Position numbers and translations under genes: made by a program
The notes under the pieces: generated by a model
Told to the model about the DNA's origin: nothing
The model's input: only the letters and a program-made list of their open reading frames with translations
Databases searched by the model: none
DNA from: Pseudobdellovibrionaceae bacterium
GTDB lineage: Bacteria; Bdellovibrionota; Bdellovibrionia; Bdellovibrionales; UBA1609
Length of the DNA: 64,000 nt
Assembly: GCA_023898385.1 (NCBI GenBank)
Contig: CP060220.1
Coordinates: 1,426,001-1,490,000 of the forward strand
Reading direction: 5' to 3'
Part shown: one piece after another, positions 17,288-24,825 of the stretch
Numbering within the stretch: position 1 is the first letter of the stretch
Layout of the letters: every line of letters begins with the position of its first letter

Positions 17288-17330
17288 AGTATAGTGAAAT
17301 CAGACACATAGAGTGTCACAGTAGTGTCAC
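17288..17330 (-). promoter_or_regulatory. hemA promoter region: TATACT next to the start codon and paired direct repeats
   Basis: On the minus strand TATACT occupies 17293-17288, directly before the hemA ATG at 17287. If it is the -10 element, the transcript would start near the second in-frame ATG at 17281 and be leaderless. No Shine-Dalgarno site precedes either ATG. Further upstream AGTGTCAC (plus strand) occurs at 17312-17319 and again at 17323-17330, exactly 11 bp apart. That places both on one face of the helix, as for a dimeric regulator. No good -35 at 17-bp spacing was found, so activation is possible. Confidence 0.35.
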
Positions 17331-17406
17331 ACGTCCCGGTAATGCTGAAGCCAAGGGGTATGTGGTATTATAAAAAAGCCCTCTAGCGCCATTAGTTTTG
17401 CGGCGC

Positions 17407-17421
17407 GTCTCATAATGAGAC
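17407..17421. promoter_or_regulatory. 15-bp palindrome GTCTCA-TAA-TGAGAC
   Basis: A perfect palindrome 51 bp upstream of the glutamine amidotransferase start and 119 bp from hemA. The same arms with a different 3-bp centre occur at 22355-22369 before a lipoprotein gene. This suggests a shared dimeric operator. The binding protein is unknown. Confidence 0.4.
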
Positions 17422-17472
17422 AATGGGCTTGAACTTAAAATTGATGGAACCTCAACCAACGGGAGATTTTCC

Positions 17473-18312
17473 ATGTGCCGAATTTTTGGCTTTCGCTCTG
17501 TCATTCAAAGCCAGGTTCACCATAGCCTCATGGAGGCCGATAATGCACTTGGCCTTCAAAGTGACGCTCACCCTGACGGATGGGGCGTTGCCTATTACCA
17601 AGCCGGAGCCCCCCATGTGATCAAGTCCGGGGCCAAAGCCATGGAAGACGCTCTTTTTAAAAAGGTCTCGGGAATTGTTTCCTCTAACACCGTGGTGGCT
17701 CACATCCGGGCGGCTACCGAAGGACCGGTTGCCATTCTCAATACTCACCCCTTTCAATACGGCCAGTGGACATTTGCCCACAACGGCAACATCAAAAATT
17801 TTGGGAAACTTCGCGATCAATTACTCACGGAAGTGGACCCGCCTCTGCGCCGATTTATTCTTGGCGACACAGACAGTGAACTGCTGTTTCACCTCACTCT
17901 AACTGAACTTCAAAAAAAGCTGGATCTTGAAAAGAAAGTCTGCAAAATCGAATATTTGGCTGAAGCCATCGGCAAAACCGTAAACAAAGTGACAGCCCTT
18001 GCCGGAGAGTATTCCAAAACGGATTCGGCTCCATCAACGGAGACCTTTTTGACTTTTATTCTAACCAATGGCCCCTGCATGGTGGCCTTTCATGGCGGCA
18101 AGAACCTTTACTACAGTACGCACAAGCAACGGTGTCCTGAACGTGACTCCTGTGGCTACTTTGCACCTTCTTGTGAGTCGGCCACGTCCTCTGGATCAGT
18201 GAATCATTTAATATTTTCCAGTGAACCCCTGTCAGGGCAAAATGTGTGGGAACCCATGAAGCCAGGAGAAATTGTAGGTGTCGATGGACTTATGAACCTG
18301 TATAAGGGTTAG
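17473..18312 (+). CDS. Class II glutamine amidotransferase (YafJ/EgtC-like)
   Basis: The 279-residue product starts MCRIFGFRS, so Cys2 becomes the N-terminal nucleophile after Met removal. It has PDGWGVAYYQ, VVAHIRAATEG, NTHPFQYGQWTFAHNGNI and GDTDSELLFH, all hallmarks of stand-alone Ntn-type glutaminase domains. Such proteins release ammonia from glutamine or hydrolyse gamma-glutamyl bonds; the acceptor here is not known. GGGAG lies 7 nt before the ATG. It is transcribed away from hemA, and a carbonic anhydrase gene follows 40 bp downstream, perhaps in the same transcript. Confidence 0.85.
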   Translation: MCRIFGFRSVIQSQVHHSLMEADNALGLQSDAHPDGWGVAYYQAGAPHVIKSGAKAMEDALFKKVSGIVSSNTVVAHIRAATEGPVAILNTHPFQYGQWTFAHNGNIKNFGKLRDQLLTEVDPPLRRFILGDTDSELLFHLTLTELQKKLDLEKKVCKIEYLAEAIGKTVNKVTALAGEYSKTDSAPSTETFLTFILTNGPCMVAFHGGKNLYYSTHKQRCPERDSCGYFAPSCESATSSGSVNHLIFSSEPLSGQNVWEPMKPGEIVGVDGLMNLYKG

Positions 18313-18352
18313 CTGTGCCGTATTACCTACGATCCGCGACAAAAAGGTGGGG

Positions 18353-18988
18353 ATGATGAAAACACTCAAACATATTTTTGATAAAAATCAGGCTTGGGCG
18401 ATGAAGCTGCGCGAAGATCAGCCTGAGATATTTTCGAGATTATCCAAAGACCAGCAGCCGGAGTACCTTTGGATTGGATGTTCTGACAGTCGCGTGCCGG
18501 CAAATGAGATTTGTGGTCTTGACCCAGGTGAGATGTTTGTTCACCGAAACATTGCCAATATGGTGGTTCACACCGATTTAAACTGTTTATCCGTAATTCA
18601 ATTTGCCATTGATGTTTTAAAAATAAAAAACATTATCGTTTGCGGACATTACGGTTGTGGCGGGGTAAAAACGGCTTACCAAGGGGACTCTTTGGGCCTT
18701 ATCGATAACTGGCTCGCCAACATCAAAGACGTTATCGCAAAAAGCCAACCGGAGCTAAAAAGCTTAAAAGACCCGCAAGCTCAAGTGGATCGAATTTGCG
18801 AATTAAACGTGGCTCAACAGGTTCAAAACCTATGTTCGACCACCATCGTACAAAATGCCTGGAAACGAGGCCAAGAGCTCAGCGTGCACGGCTGGATATA
18901 CAATATGAAAGATGGCCTCCTTCACGATTTAGGACTGTGCTTTAGTTCTCCCGCGCAGATTGCGGAAACATTTCAACTCAACCTTTAA
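18353..18988 (+). CDS. can: Beta-class carbonic anhydrase
   Basis: It interconverts CO2 and bicarbonate. The roughly 211-residue product holds the zinc ligands in WIGCSDSRVP (Cys and the Asp-Arg pair) and VCGHYGCGGV (His and Cys), with VHRNIANMV between them. That is the arrangement of E. coli Can. Starts at 18347 (GTG), 18353 and 18356 (ATG) are all possible; AAGG at 18344-18347 favours 18353 or 18356. The gene is convergent with the next one, with 20 bp between the stops. Confidence 0.93.
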   Translation: MMKTLKHIFDKNQAWAMKLREDQPEIFSRLSKDQQPEYLWIGCSDSRVPANEICGLDPGEMFVHRNIANMVVHTDLNCLSVIQFAIDVLKIKNIIVCGHYGCGGVKTAYQGDSLGLIDNWLANIKDVIAKSQPELKSLKDPQAQVDRICELNVAQQVQNLCSTTIVQNAWKRGQELSVHGWIYNMKDGLLHDLGLCFSSPAQIAETFQLNL

Positions 18989-19008
18989 TGGTGATATCAA
19001 TCATCGCG

Positions 19009-19620
19009 CTAGTAATCGCCGTAACGTAAATAGCGCATGACCATGGGCTCATTGTATTGACTATGAAAGCCAAAAACCACGTGACCACAATCACTGTTTT
19101 CTGAAAGTATTTCCATCAACCGAGATACAGGATCCGTCTCTTTAAACCTTCGAAATTCTCTTTTGATTCGCAGGCGACCGCGATCCATACGAAAATCCAT
19201 ACGCACAAAATCACCTACATTTAATTGCGAAACCACACACATGCGGTGGTACCGCTGACTTTGCAAATCTTTGGCGATTTTTGCTAAATTCTTTTCTTGC
19301 TCGGGCAAGTCCAAATCCCCTTGCACCACTCGCCGCCTCAACTCTTGATAGTTTTCTTCGGTAGAAGCACAAAGGCCCGCCCTCTCGGCCTGCTGCACCA
19401 GAGCCTCCACCTCACCGCGGTCTTCCGGCCCACGCACATGAAACAAAAGATAATCACTGTCATTGGCCACAAACATCACATGGGGCCGGCGATCTCCCTC
19501 AATAACACAAAGCCCCGTGGGGCCGACTATGGCACGAAGCGGCTTCATTTCCTCGGCCCACAGTCCGCTTTGGCTTTTTAAAACTAGCAATAAGAAGATA
19601 AATAAAGACATGGCTCTCAC
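19009..19620 (-). CDS. Secreted protein of unknown function
   Basis: Not recognised. The 203-residue product has a signal peptide (SLFIFLLLVLKSQSGLWA, cleavage near residue 22). Four cysteines lie in the mature part (GLCV, LCAS, RMCVV, SDCG), which would allow two disulfides in the periplasm. The middle is charged and probably helical. A GTG start at 19620 has GGAGG at about 4 nt; ATG at 19611 is the alternative. No operon partner: upstream is a stretch with only a decayed reading frame. Confidence 0.65.
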   Translation of the reverse strand: MRAMSLFIFLLLVLKSQSGLWAEEMKPLRAIVGPTGLCVIEGDRRPHVMFVANDSDYLLFHVRGPEDRGEVEALVQQAERAGLCASTEENYQELRRRVVQGDLDLPEQEKNLAKIAKDLQSQRYHRMCVVSQLNVGDFVRMDFRMDRGRLRIKREFRRFKETDPVSRLMEILSENSDCGHVVFGFHSQYNEPMVMRYLRYGDY

Positions 19621-19686
19621 AGCGCCTCCAACAAATCACTTTCAATTCATGAAAAATTTTTAAGTCTCAATTAAACTACAACCTTT

Positions 19687-19983
19687 ATGCCAAAAGGAAA
19701 TCCACCAGAATCCACAGGGGCAAATCACCGTGTCACGTCTTCGCAAAAACTGTTGCATCAGTTTGCAACCACATACCCGGATATCCCGTTTAAATCGGGT
19801 CATTCCCGCAGTTAACGCACGGGCCAACATGGGCGAAGCTTCATGGTACACGATACGCCTTTTAGCCACTTCTACCTACCAGCAGGAAGCTCTGCCGCCA
19901 AAAGATCCTACGAACAGTTAAAATTTTTACCTGGCCCGACCCCTTGGCCCGCGGCAGACGTTGTCTTTGCGAAGTTTTGGTAA
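19687..19983 (+). pseudogene. Possible decayed small gene with one in-frame stop
   Basis: One frame runs from ATG 19687 to TAA 19981-19983 (98 codons) and is broken only by TAA at 19813-19815. Both halves have protein-like composition (for example QKLLHQFATTYPDIPF before the stop and SYEQLKFLPGPTPWP after it). No Shine-Dalgarno site precedes the ATG and I do not recognise the product. A nonsense mutation, a sequencing error or chance are all possible. The rest of 19621-20074 shows nothing I can support. Confidence 0.3.
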
Positions 19984-20074
19984 ACGTAATGCTGGGAAAT
20001 CGGCAAGATAAAAGACTTCGCAACGGGGGCGCCTCTAATAACCTCACGGTGGAATTGCCTTAATTATGGCCGGT

Positions 20075-20935
20075 TTAATATATCAATGAAAATCCCAAAT
20101 AAAATAGCACCAACAACACTAGAAAGAACACGATGGTCAGTGCTCCCTCAACTTTTGACTCAAATTGTTTTTGACGGGTCGGCATTTGTCCCGCAGCAGC
20201 TGCCATGGCTAGGCGAAGCTGTCTGATCACCACCTTTTCTTCTATAGAATTACAAATAAATCCCACCAAGAAAACCACAGAAAATGCAGCCAGAAACAGT
20301 CCCATCCCTTGCTCTAAAGTGGGCACCTGCCCCTGAGATCGCCAAATATAAAAATCGTAGATCACACTCACCGCGGCCGGCACTGCCAGATATTTTAACA
20401 TCCACCGTGGCCACCTTCGAAGTTTTTCTCGAAGGCGCTGCCATGAAACATCCACTAGGTGACTCATGGCTGTGTATTTCTGCAAGCGAGCCTCTGAAAT
20501 AAGTGCGGGCTGTTGCCTATACACAGCTTCAAGGATCTTGTGACTGTGGTGAAGGGCTGAAAAAAATCTCCATTTAGTCCCCGTGGAAAGAATGAGAGTG
20601 AAACCACCTAAAAAACGGGGGGAGAGCCATGAGAATTTGACCTCTTTTACTTGCTCCCACCGGATACGTTTTTCTGATTTTCGATACCGGATCACTAAAT
20701 TTTCTGGCAACACTTCATAAGTTGAAAATAGCGGCGGTCTCATAAAAAAATAAAGCCGTATAAAAATAGATAGGGGCACTGTTGATGCCAATAGCATCTT
20801 AAACAAAACCTTCCACCAAGGCTCGCCCATGACTGAAAACAAGTTAATACGAATGATTATGACTTCCACCAAGACGAGTCCTAAAAGGACATAATTAAAA
20901 AGATTTTTTGTAAATCGGCGATAATGCAATTGCAC
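20075..20935 (-). CDS. Polytopic membrane protein with PH-like domain, unknown function
   Basis: Not recognised by name. The 286-residue product has two N-terminal helices (about 14-34 and 45-65). A soluble segment of about 110 residues follows, with the pattern ENLVIRYRKSEKRIRWEQVKEVKF and LILSTGTKWRFFS; this resembles bacterial PH-like domains that sit behind two helices. At least three more helices follow (about 184-200, 212-230, 264-284). The start is GTG at 20935 without a clear ribosome site, so a few residues are uncertain. It appears to be a single-gene unit. Confidence 0.6.
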   Translation of the reverse strand: MQLHYRRFTKNLFNYVLLGLVLVEVIIIRINLFSVMGEPWWKVLFKMLLASTVPLSIFIRLYFFMRPPLFSTYEVLPENLVIRYRKSEKRIRWEQVKEVKFSWLSPRFLGGFTLILSTGTKWRFFSALHHSHKILEAVYRQQPALISEARLQKYTAMSHLVDVSWQRLREKLRRWPRWMLKYLAVPAAVSVIYDFYIWRSQGQVPTLEQGMGLFLAAFSVVFLVGFICNSIEEKVVIRQLRLAMAAAAGQMPTRQKQFESKVEGALTIVFFLVLLVLFYLGFSLIY

Positions 20936-21043
20936 GAAGACAAGCCTTGTTCTGTGTTCACCCTATTAAATAAAACAACTACCATGGTGACACAGACGTA
21001 GGCTAATGAAAACACCAATTCCTAAAAGGGGGCCACGACGAGA

Positions 21044-22231
21044 CTAGTTGCTCGCACCAGGAATCAAGATTCTGTACCTGAATTCAATGACCACCTGCGA
21101 TCCACCGCTACCGGCATCCTGAGATGCAATATGCACAGCCCCTGTGCTTGGCTCAAAAGTGAACGGCACATCATGACCATCGACCTGCACTTTGATGGTG
21201 TCAGCCATAATTTGATCTGGTCGTGTGAGGTTGGCAAATCGCACAGGGTCTACTAACAAAAACTCAGTGATAATATCCAACTTTAACTGGGTCATTTCTC
21301 CAATCACAGCCAAGCCATTGGCTAGATTTCCTGCACCCAAATCGATGGCCGGACCTTTATTTATGTCAATGATATCGATATAACCATACCCGATTTCATC
21401 TTCATTGTTCACCGGCACGGCGGAGCCGCCAGTGTATATGATTCCACCCACCAAAAGCGGAGCCCCGTTTTGAAGCGCCAATAGCTCTTGGTATGTACTC
21501 TCTGCCGTTACACTTGGATTTTGACAGTCATTCAAAAACGCTGGGCCTTCTTTTTTGTCTGGATCTACCTTGGGAGTGACACCATTAGGATATTGGGCAC
21601 AAATATCATTTTCATCAGAAAGAAACACCACGGCCAGAGCCGTCCCGGCCCGAAAAAAGCCCACGTCTCGGGCCGCCTGCAGGCGATCACCGTTGAGCAG
21701 CTGATGCAAAGAAAACAGGCCCTCTTCGCCACCATCAGACACAGAGTCCCCTGCGGGTCTTGATAATTTAGTTGATAAATGCTGTCGAAGCTCATCCGTC
21801 GTTAATTGAGCCGGATTCAACACCACTGGTTCTGAGCTTTTTTGATACAATCGACCCGAATGGGCACTGGAGCTGCCATGGGCTAACAGCACCCCAATTT
21901 GGTAGTTCACGCCTAGACTCAATCGCGATACAAACTGGTCTACGTTGTTGACGATTTCGGCTCGCTCATTATCCAAAGACCCAGAAGTATCCATCACAAA
22001 TAGAATATCTAATTTGTCAGAAATCTGAGATTGCGGCTGCTCAGATCTTGAATAGGCCACATACTCATTGAAACAGCTTTCACTCGCCGTGCCCTCATCC
22101 ACACACACTTTTTTAGGGTCTTCTGAATAGCCCAGCGTTGTAAACTTCACTTGCGAACACGCCTGAAAAGCGAAAACAAGTGCCACCGTCAACAGCTGCA
22201 CTAATCCCATAATTTTATATGAATTCTTCAT
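21044..22231 (-). CDS. Lipoprotein with von Willebrand factor A domain
   Basis: The roughly 395-residue product has a lipoprotein signal ending FAFQACSQ, so it is likely anchored by the cysteine near residue 25. The vWA domain starts at KLDILFVMDTSGSLDNE, where DTSGS is the metal-binding MIDAS motif, and continues with VVFLSDENDIC. The following part (QNPSVTAESTYQELLALQNG...LVGGII) resembles other bacterial vWA surface lipoproteins. Adhesion or protein binding at the cell surface is a family-based guess. ATG at 22231 follows GGGGGAAGCC; the same GGGGGAAGCC-ATG leader occurs at 45939. Confidence 0.8.
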   Translation of the reverse strand: MKNSYKIMGLVQLLTVALVFAFQACSQVKFTTLGYSEDPKKVCVDEGTASESCFNEYVAYSRSEQPQSQISDKLDILFVMDTSGSLDNERAEIVNNVDQFVSRLSLGVNYQIGVLLAHGSSSAHSGRLYQKSSEPVVLNPAQLTTDELRQHLSTKLSRPAGDSVSDGGEEGLFSLHQLLNGDRLQAARDVGFFRAGTALAVVFLSDENDICAQYPNGVTPKVDPDKKEGPAFLNDCQNPSVTAESTYQELLALQNGAPLLVGGIIYTGGSAVPVNNEDEIGYGYIDIIDINKGPAIDLGAGNLANGLAVIGEMTQLKLDIITEFLLVDPVRFANLTRPDQIMADTIKVQVDGHDVPFTFEPSTGAVHIASQDAGSGGSQVVIEFRYRILIPGASN

Positions 22232-22354
22232 GGCTTCCCCCACTCCTCTGCCATAAAATCAAGCATCATTGATGCCACCCCGTTTCGCGATATTTTCGAA
22301 TTCAGCGGTGTACAATGTCTAAAACCTGTTACTGCATGTGAGATTTTAACAGGA

Positions 22355-22369
22355 GTCTCAATTTGAGAC
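22355..22369. promoter_or_regulatory. 15-bp palindrome GTCTCA-ATT-TGAGAC
   Basis: A perfect palindrome in the divergent interval between the vWA lipoprotein and the DUF2799 lipoprotein, 66 bp before the latter's ATG. Its arms are identical to those at 17407-17421. A TTGACT follows 2 bp later, so a bound protein would cover or touch a possible -35 element. Confidence 0.4.
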
Positions 22370-22435
22370 GGTTGACTGGCGCCCCTGTCTTGGGCAGAGT
22401 TATTTTATTAGCCAATCACCTAAGGAGTCCCCACC

Positions 22436-23014
22436 ATGTTAAAAAGTATTGTCTTTTCTGTTTTGCTCACTGGATTCGGGTTTATGGTGAGTTCGTGCTC
22501 TTCCATATCAAAAGAAGAGTGCCAAGTGGGAGACTGGACTGGCATCGGGCATCGAGATGGGTCGCAAGGCCGCGAGCAAAAGCGGTTTTATAGCTATGTG
22601 GAAGATTGTGGCGAACACGGCGTTACTCCGAACCATGACCAATATAAGCAGGGCTACGAAGAAGGGCTCAAAGTATTTTGCACACCGGATAACGGCTGGT
22701 CAGTAGGTCGGTCGGGACGCTCTTATAACAACATCTGCCCCCCTCACCTGGCTAAAGAATTTATGTCTCAGTACAGAAAAGGCCAAAAAGTACATCAACT
22801 TGAGGTTAAGATCAGAAATCTACAGCAAGACATCAACGCCACAGACAATGAAATATCGGTTCAAGAAAAAGCTTTGCTCAACAAAACCAATACAGGCGCC
22901 GACGTTTTGCTCATCGGAGCCCAAATTGATAAGCTTCGCCGCAAGAAACTGGATCAAGAAAAAGAAATTTTTAAGCTGCAGCAAGAAATGCAGCGGGTAG
23001 AACAAGGAGGATGA
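22436..23014 (+). CDS. DUF2799-type lipoprotein with C-terminal coiled coil
   Basis: The 192-residue product has a signal peptide ending MVSSCSS, a lipobox with Cys near residue 21. The middle part (EECQVGDWTGIGHRDGSQGR, DQYKQGYEEGLKVFC, YNNICPPHLAKEFMSQYRKG) fits the DUF2799 family of small Gram-negative lipoproteins. The last 60 residues form a charged coiled coil (VHQLEVKIRNLQQDINATDN onward). AAGGAG stands 8 nt before the ATG. Probably periplasmic; function unknown. A short terminator follows the stop. Confidence 0.8.
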   Translation: MLKSIVFSVLLTGFGFMVSSCSSISKEECQVGDWTGIGHRDGSQGREQKRFYSYVEDCGEHGVTPNHDQYKQGYEEGLKVFCTPDNGWSVGRSGRSYNNICPPHLAKEFMSQYRKGQKVHQLEVKIRNLQQDINATDNEISVQEKALLNKTNTGADVLLIGAQIDKLRRKKLDQEKEIFKLQQEMQRVEQGG

Positions 23015-23018
23015 CCTC

Positions 23019-23034
23019 CCCCGTTGGGGTTTTT
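23019..23034 (+). terminator. Short intrinsic terminator after the DUF2799 gene
   Basis: A CCCC-GTT-GGGG hairpin followed by TTTTT, 5 bp after the stop codon. The stem is only 4 bp, so efficiency is doubtful. 23035-23244 shows no gene. Confidence 0.5.
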
Positions 23035-23244
23035 CCCGCTGGATTCCAACTGTTTTGTCGGTCATTTATACACCGGCTCTGTGACACTGCATTTAAAATG
23101 TCCAGTGATTCTGTCAAAATTCAGTTTGGCTTCTCAATATGAGCCGTTTCTCCGTCTGACAGAAAAAATTTATTTTTTTTATGTGAAAATTAGCTCATGT
23201 TTTCAGACTTTCGTCCGATAAAAAGTTATTGGGGGAGGTCGTGA

Positions 23245-24825
23245 GTGATGGCGGTACAACAAAATAGAGTATCAAAACTTGAGATTTCAATAGTTCTTAT
23301 ATTTACAACAATCATGCTCTCGGCCGGCGGCTGCAAGGCACCAGAACCGGCTAGCAGTGATAGCGGATCCGGAGGGGGCGGGGCCTCGTGTGAGGTGAGC
23401 GCGTCAGCCGTCGTGGCCAGCAAAATGCCCGGCACAAATCTGCACGGAAAAGTGCAATTGGACAAATTTCTCTTAGGGCAAAGTCCGCAAGCCGGAGCTC
23501 TTCAAAAAGGATCTCAAGCTTTCGTTCCCGCCGGAACAAGACTATCCATGGCCATTGACCGTGCCTGCGCCTCGCAACCAGAAAACGCTTCTGGATTTTT
23601 TTCTCACGAAATTCAGGCAAGCCTAGTCAGTCAGCCGTCCCTTCAAATTCATGCAAAAAAAGTGATCTATTCATCGCTTGAGCTTCATGACGCTCACTCC
23701 GTTGCAGAGCTTGAAGATCTCGCCGATCAAGACCCGTGTCTTTTAAAACTCGGCGTAGATATGCAACTTAAAACCACGGCGGTTTTCTCAGATCCATTGG
23801 CCATCAACCAAGCCCACCTCTCATCCATTGGATACAGCTCCGCCTATGATGGATTTTTTGGAGCTAACGGAATTACCGGGGAAATTGTAGTGGCAGTGAT
23901 CGACACCGGGATGGAACTCACCCATCCCGATCTTTCAGCCAACGTTTGGGTCAATACCAGTGAAGTCGATGGCGACAGTATCGACAATGATGGTAACGGA
24001 TATGTAGATGATGTGAACGGCTATAACTTTGTCGATAACGATGGAGACCCCACACCCATCACCACCAGTGGACCCCACGACATCTCTCAACACGGCACCA
24101 TGGTGGCCGGCCTACTAGCCGCTCGCAGCAACAACTCGGTGGGAGTTGTGGGTATCATGGGCACAAACGTGAAAATCATGGCTCTCAATGTTTTCGGCGA
24201 TCAAGAGGGGTCAAATTTATCTGACGTGGATGAGGCCATTCAATATGCTGTGGACAATGGAGCGGATGTCATTAATTTAAGCCTTGGAGCGCAAGGGACA
24301 TCCGTCACCACTCAGATGGCCATACAAAATGCCGTTTCAAGTGGAGTCGTCGTCCTGGCCGCCACCGGCAACAGTTACCTGCACCTTTCACCATCTGTAT
24401 GGATGACGCCGGCCTCCTATGCTGTGGGAATCAATGGCATGATTTCAGTGGGCGCCAACTATTCTGATAGCAAGCAAATCACTTACTACTCCAATTATAG
24501 CAGCGACTACGTGGAGCTTGCAGCCCCCGGCAGCGAGACTTACGGTTCCTCCGGTAACGAAGGGCTTTTGACCACCGCTAATACCAACATGTATGCCCGG
24601 GTTGAAGGCACTTCCATGAGTTCGCCCGTAGCCGCAGGTGCGGCCGCATTGACCATTGGATTAATCAGGGCCCGTGGCGGCAGCCCCACACCAGCGCAGG
24701 TGGAGAGCCTCTTAATAGGTTCAGCCACTCGAGTGGACGGATTAGTGGGCTACGTGAAAGGTTGCAAAAGCCTCAATGCGAGCACGCTCTACAACCAAGT
24801 TAACTTGCAATATCCAGCGCCTTGA
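23245..24825 (+). CDS. Secreted subtilisin-like (S8) serine protease, probable lipoprotein
   Basis: The 526-residue product has an N-terminal hydrophobic stretch ending LSAGGCKAP, a possible lipobox, and a Gly/Ser linker. The region to about residue 195 may act as a propeptide. The catalytic triad is visible: Asp in AVIDTGMELTHPDL, His in QHGTMVAGLLAA, Ser in GTSMSSPVAAGAAAL, with the oxyanion Asn in AATGNS. An acidic loop after the Asp (DGDSIDNDGNGYVDD) could bind calcium. GGAGG is 6 nt before GTG 23245; ATG 23248 is equally possible. The 3' end overlaps the convergent transglutaminase gene by 26 bp. Confidence 0.9.
   Translation: MMAVQQNRVSKLEISIVLIFTTIMLSAGGCKAPEPASSDSGSGGGGASCEVSASAVVASKMPGTNLHGKVQLDKFLLGQSPQAGALQKGSQAFVPAGTRLSMAIDRACASQPENASGFFSHEIQASLVSQPSLQIHAKKVIYSSLELHDAHSVAELEDLADQDPCLLKLGVDMQLKTTAVFSDPLAINQAHLSSIGYSSAYDGFFGANGITGEIVVAVIDTGMELTHPDLSANVWVNTSEVDGDSIDNDGNGYVDDVNGYNFVDNDGDPTPITTSGPHDISQHGTMVAGLLAARSNNSVGVVGIMGTNVKIMALNVFGDQEGSNLSDVDEAIQYAVDNGADVINLSLGAQGTSVTTQMAIQNAVSSGVVVLAATGNSYLHLSPSVWMTPASYAVGINGMISVGANYSDSKQITYYSNYSSDYVELAAPGSETYGSSGNEGLLTTANTNMYARVEGTSMSSPVAAGAAALTIGLIRARGGSPTPAQVESLLIGSATRVDGLVGYVKGCKSLNASTLYNQVNLQYPAP

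Noticed and set aside
23208..23222. FliA-type promoter (CCGATAA) before the subtilase gene
   Set aside because: The -10-like sequence GTCCGATAA is there, but no TAAA-type -35 lies at the needed distance.
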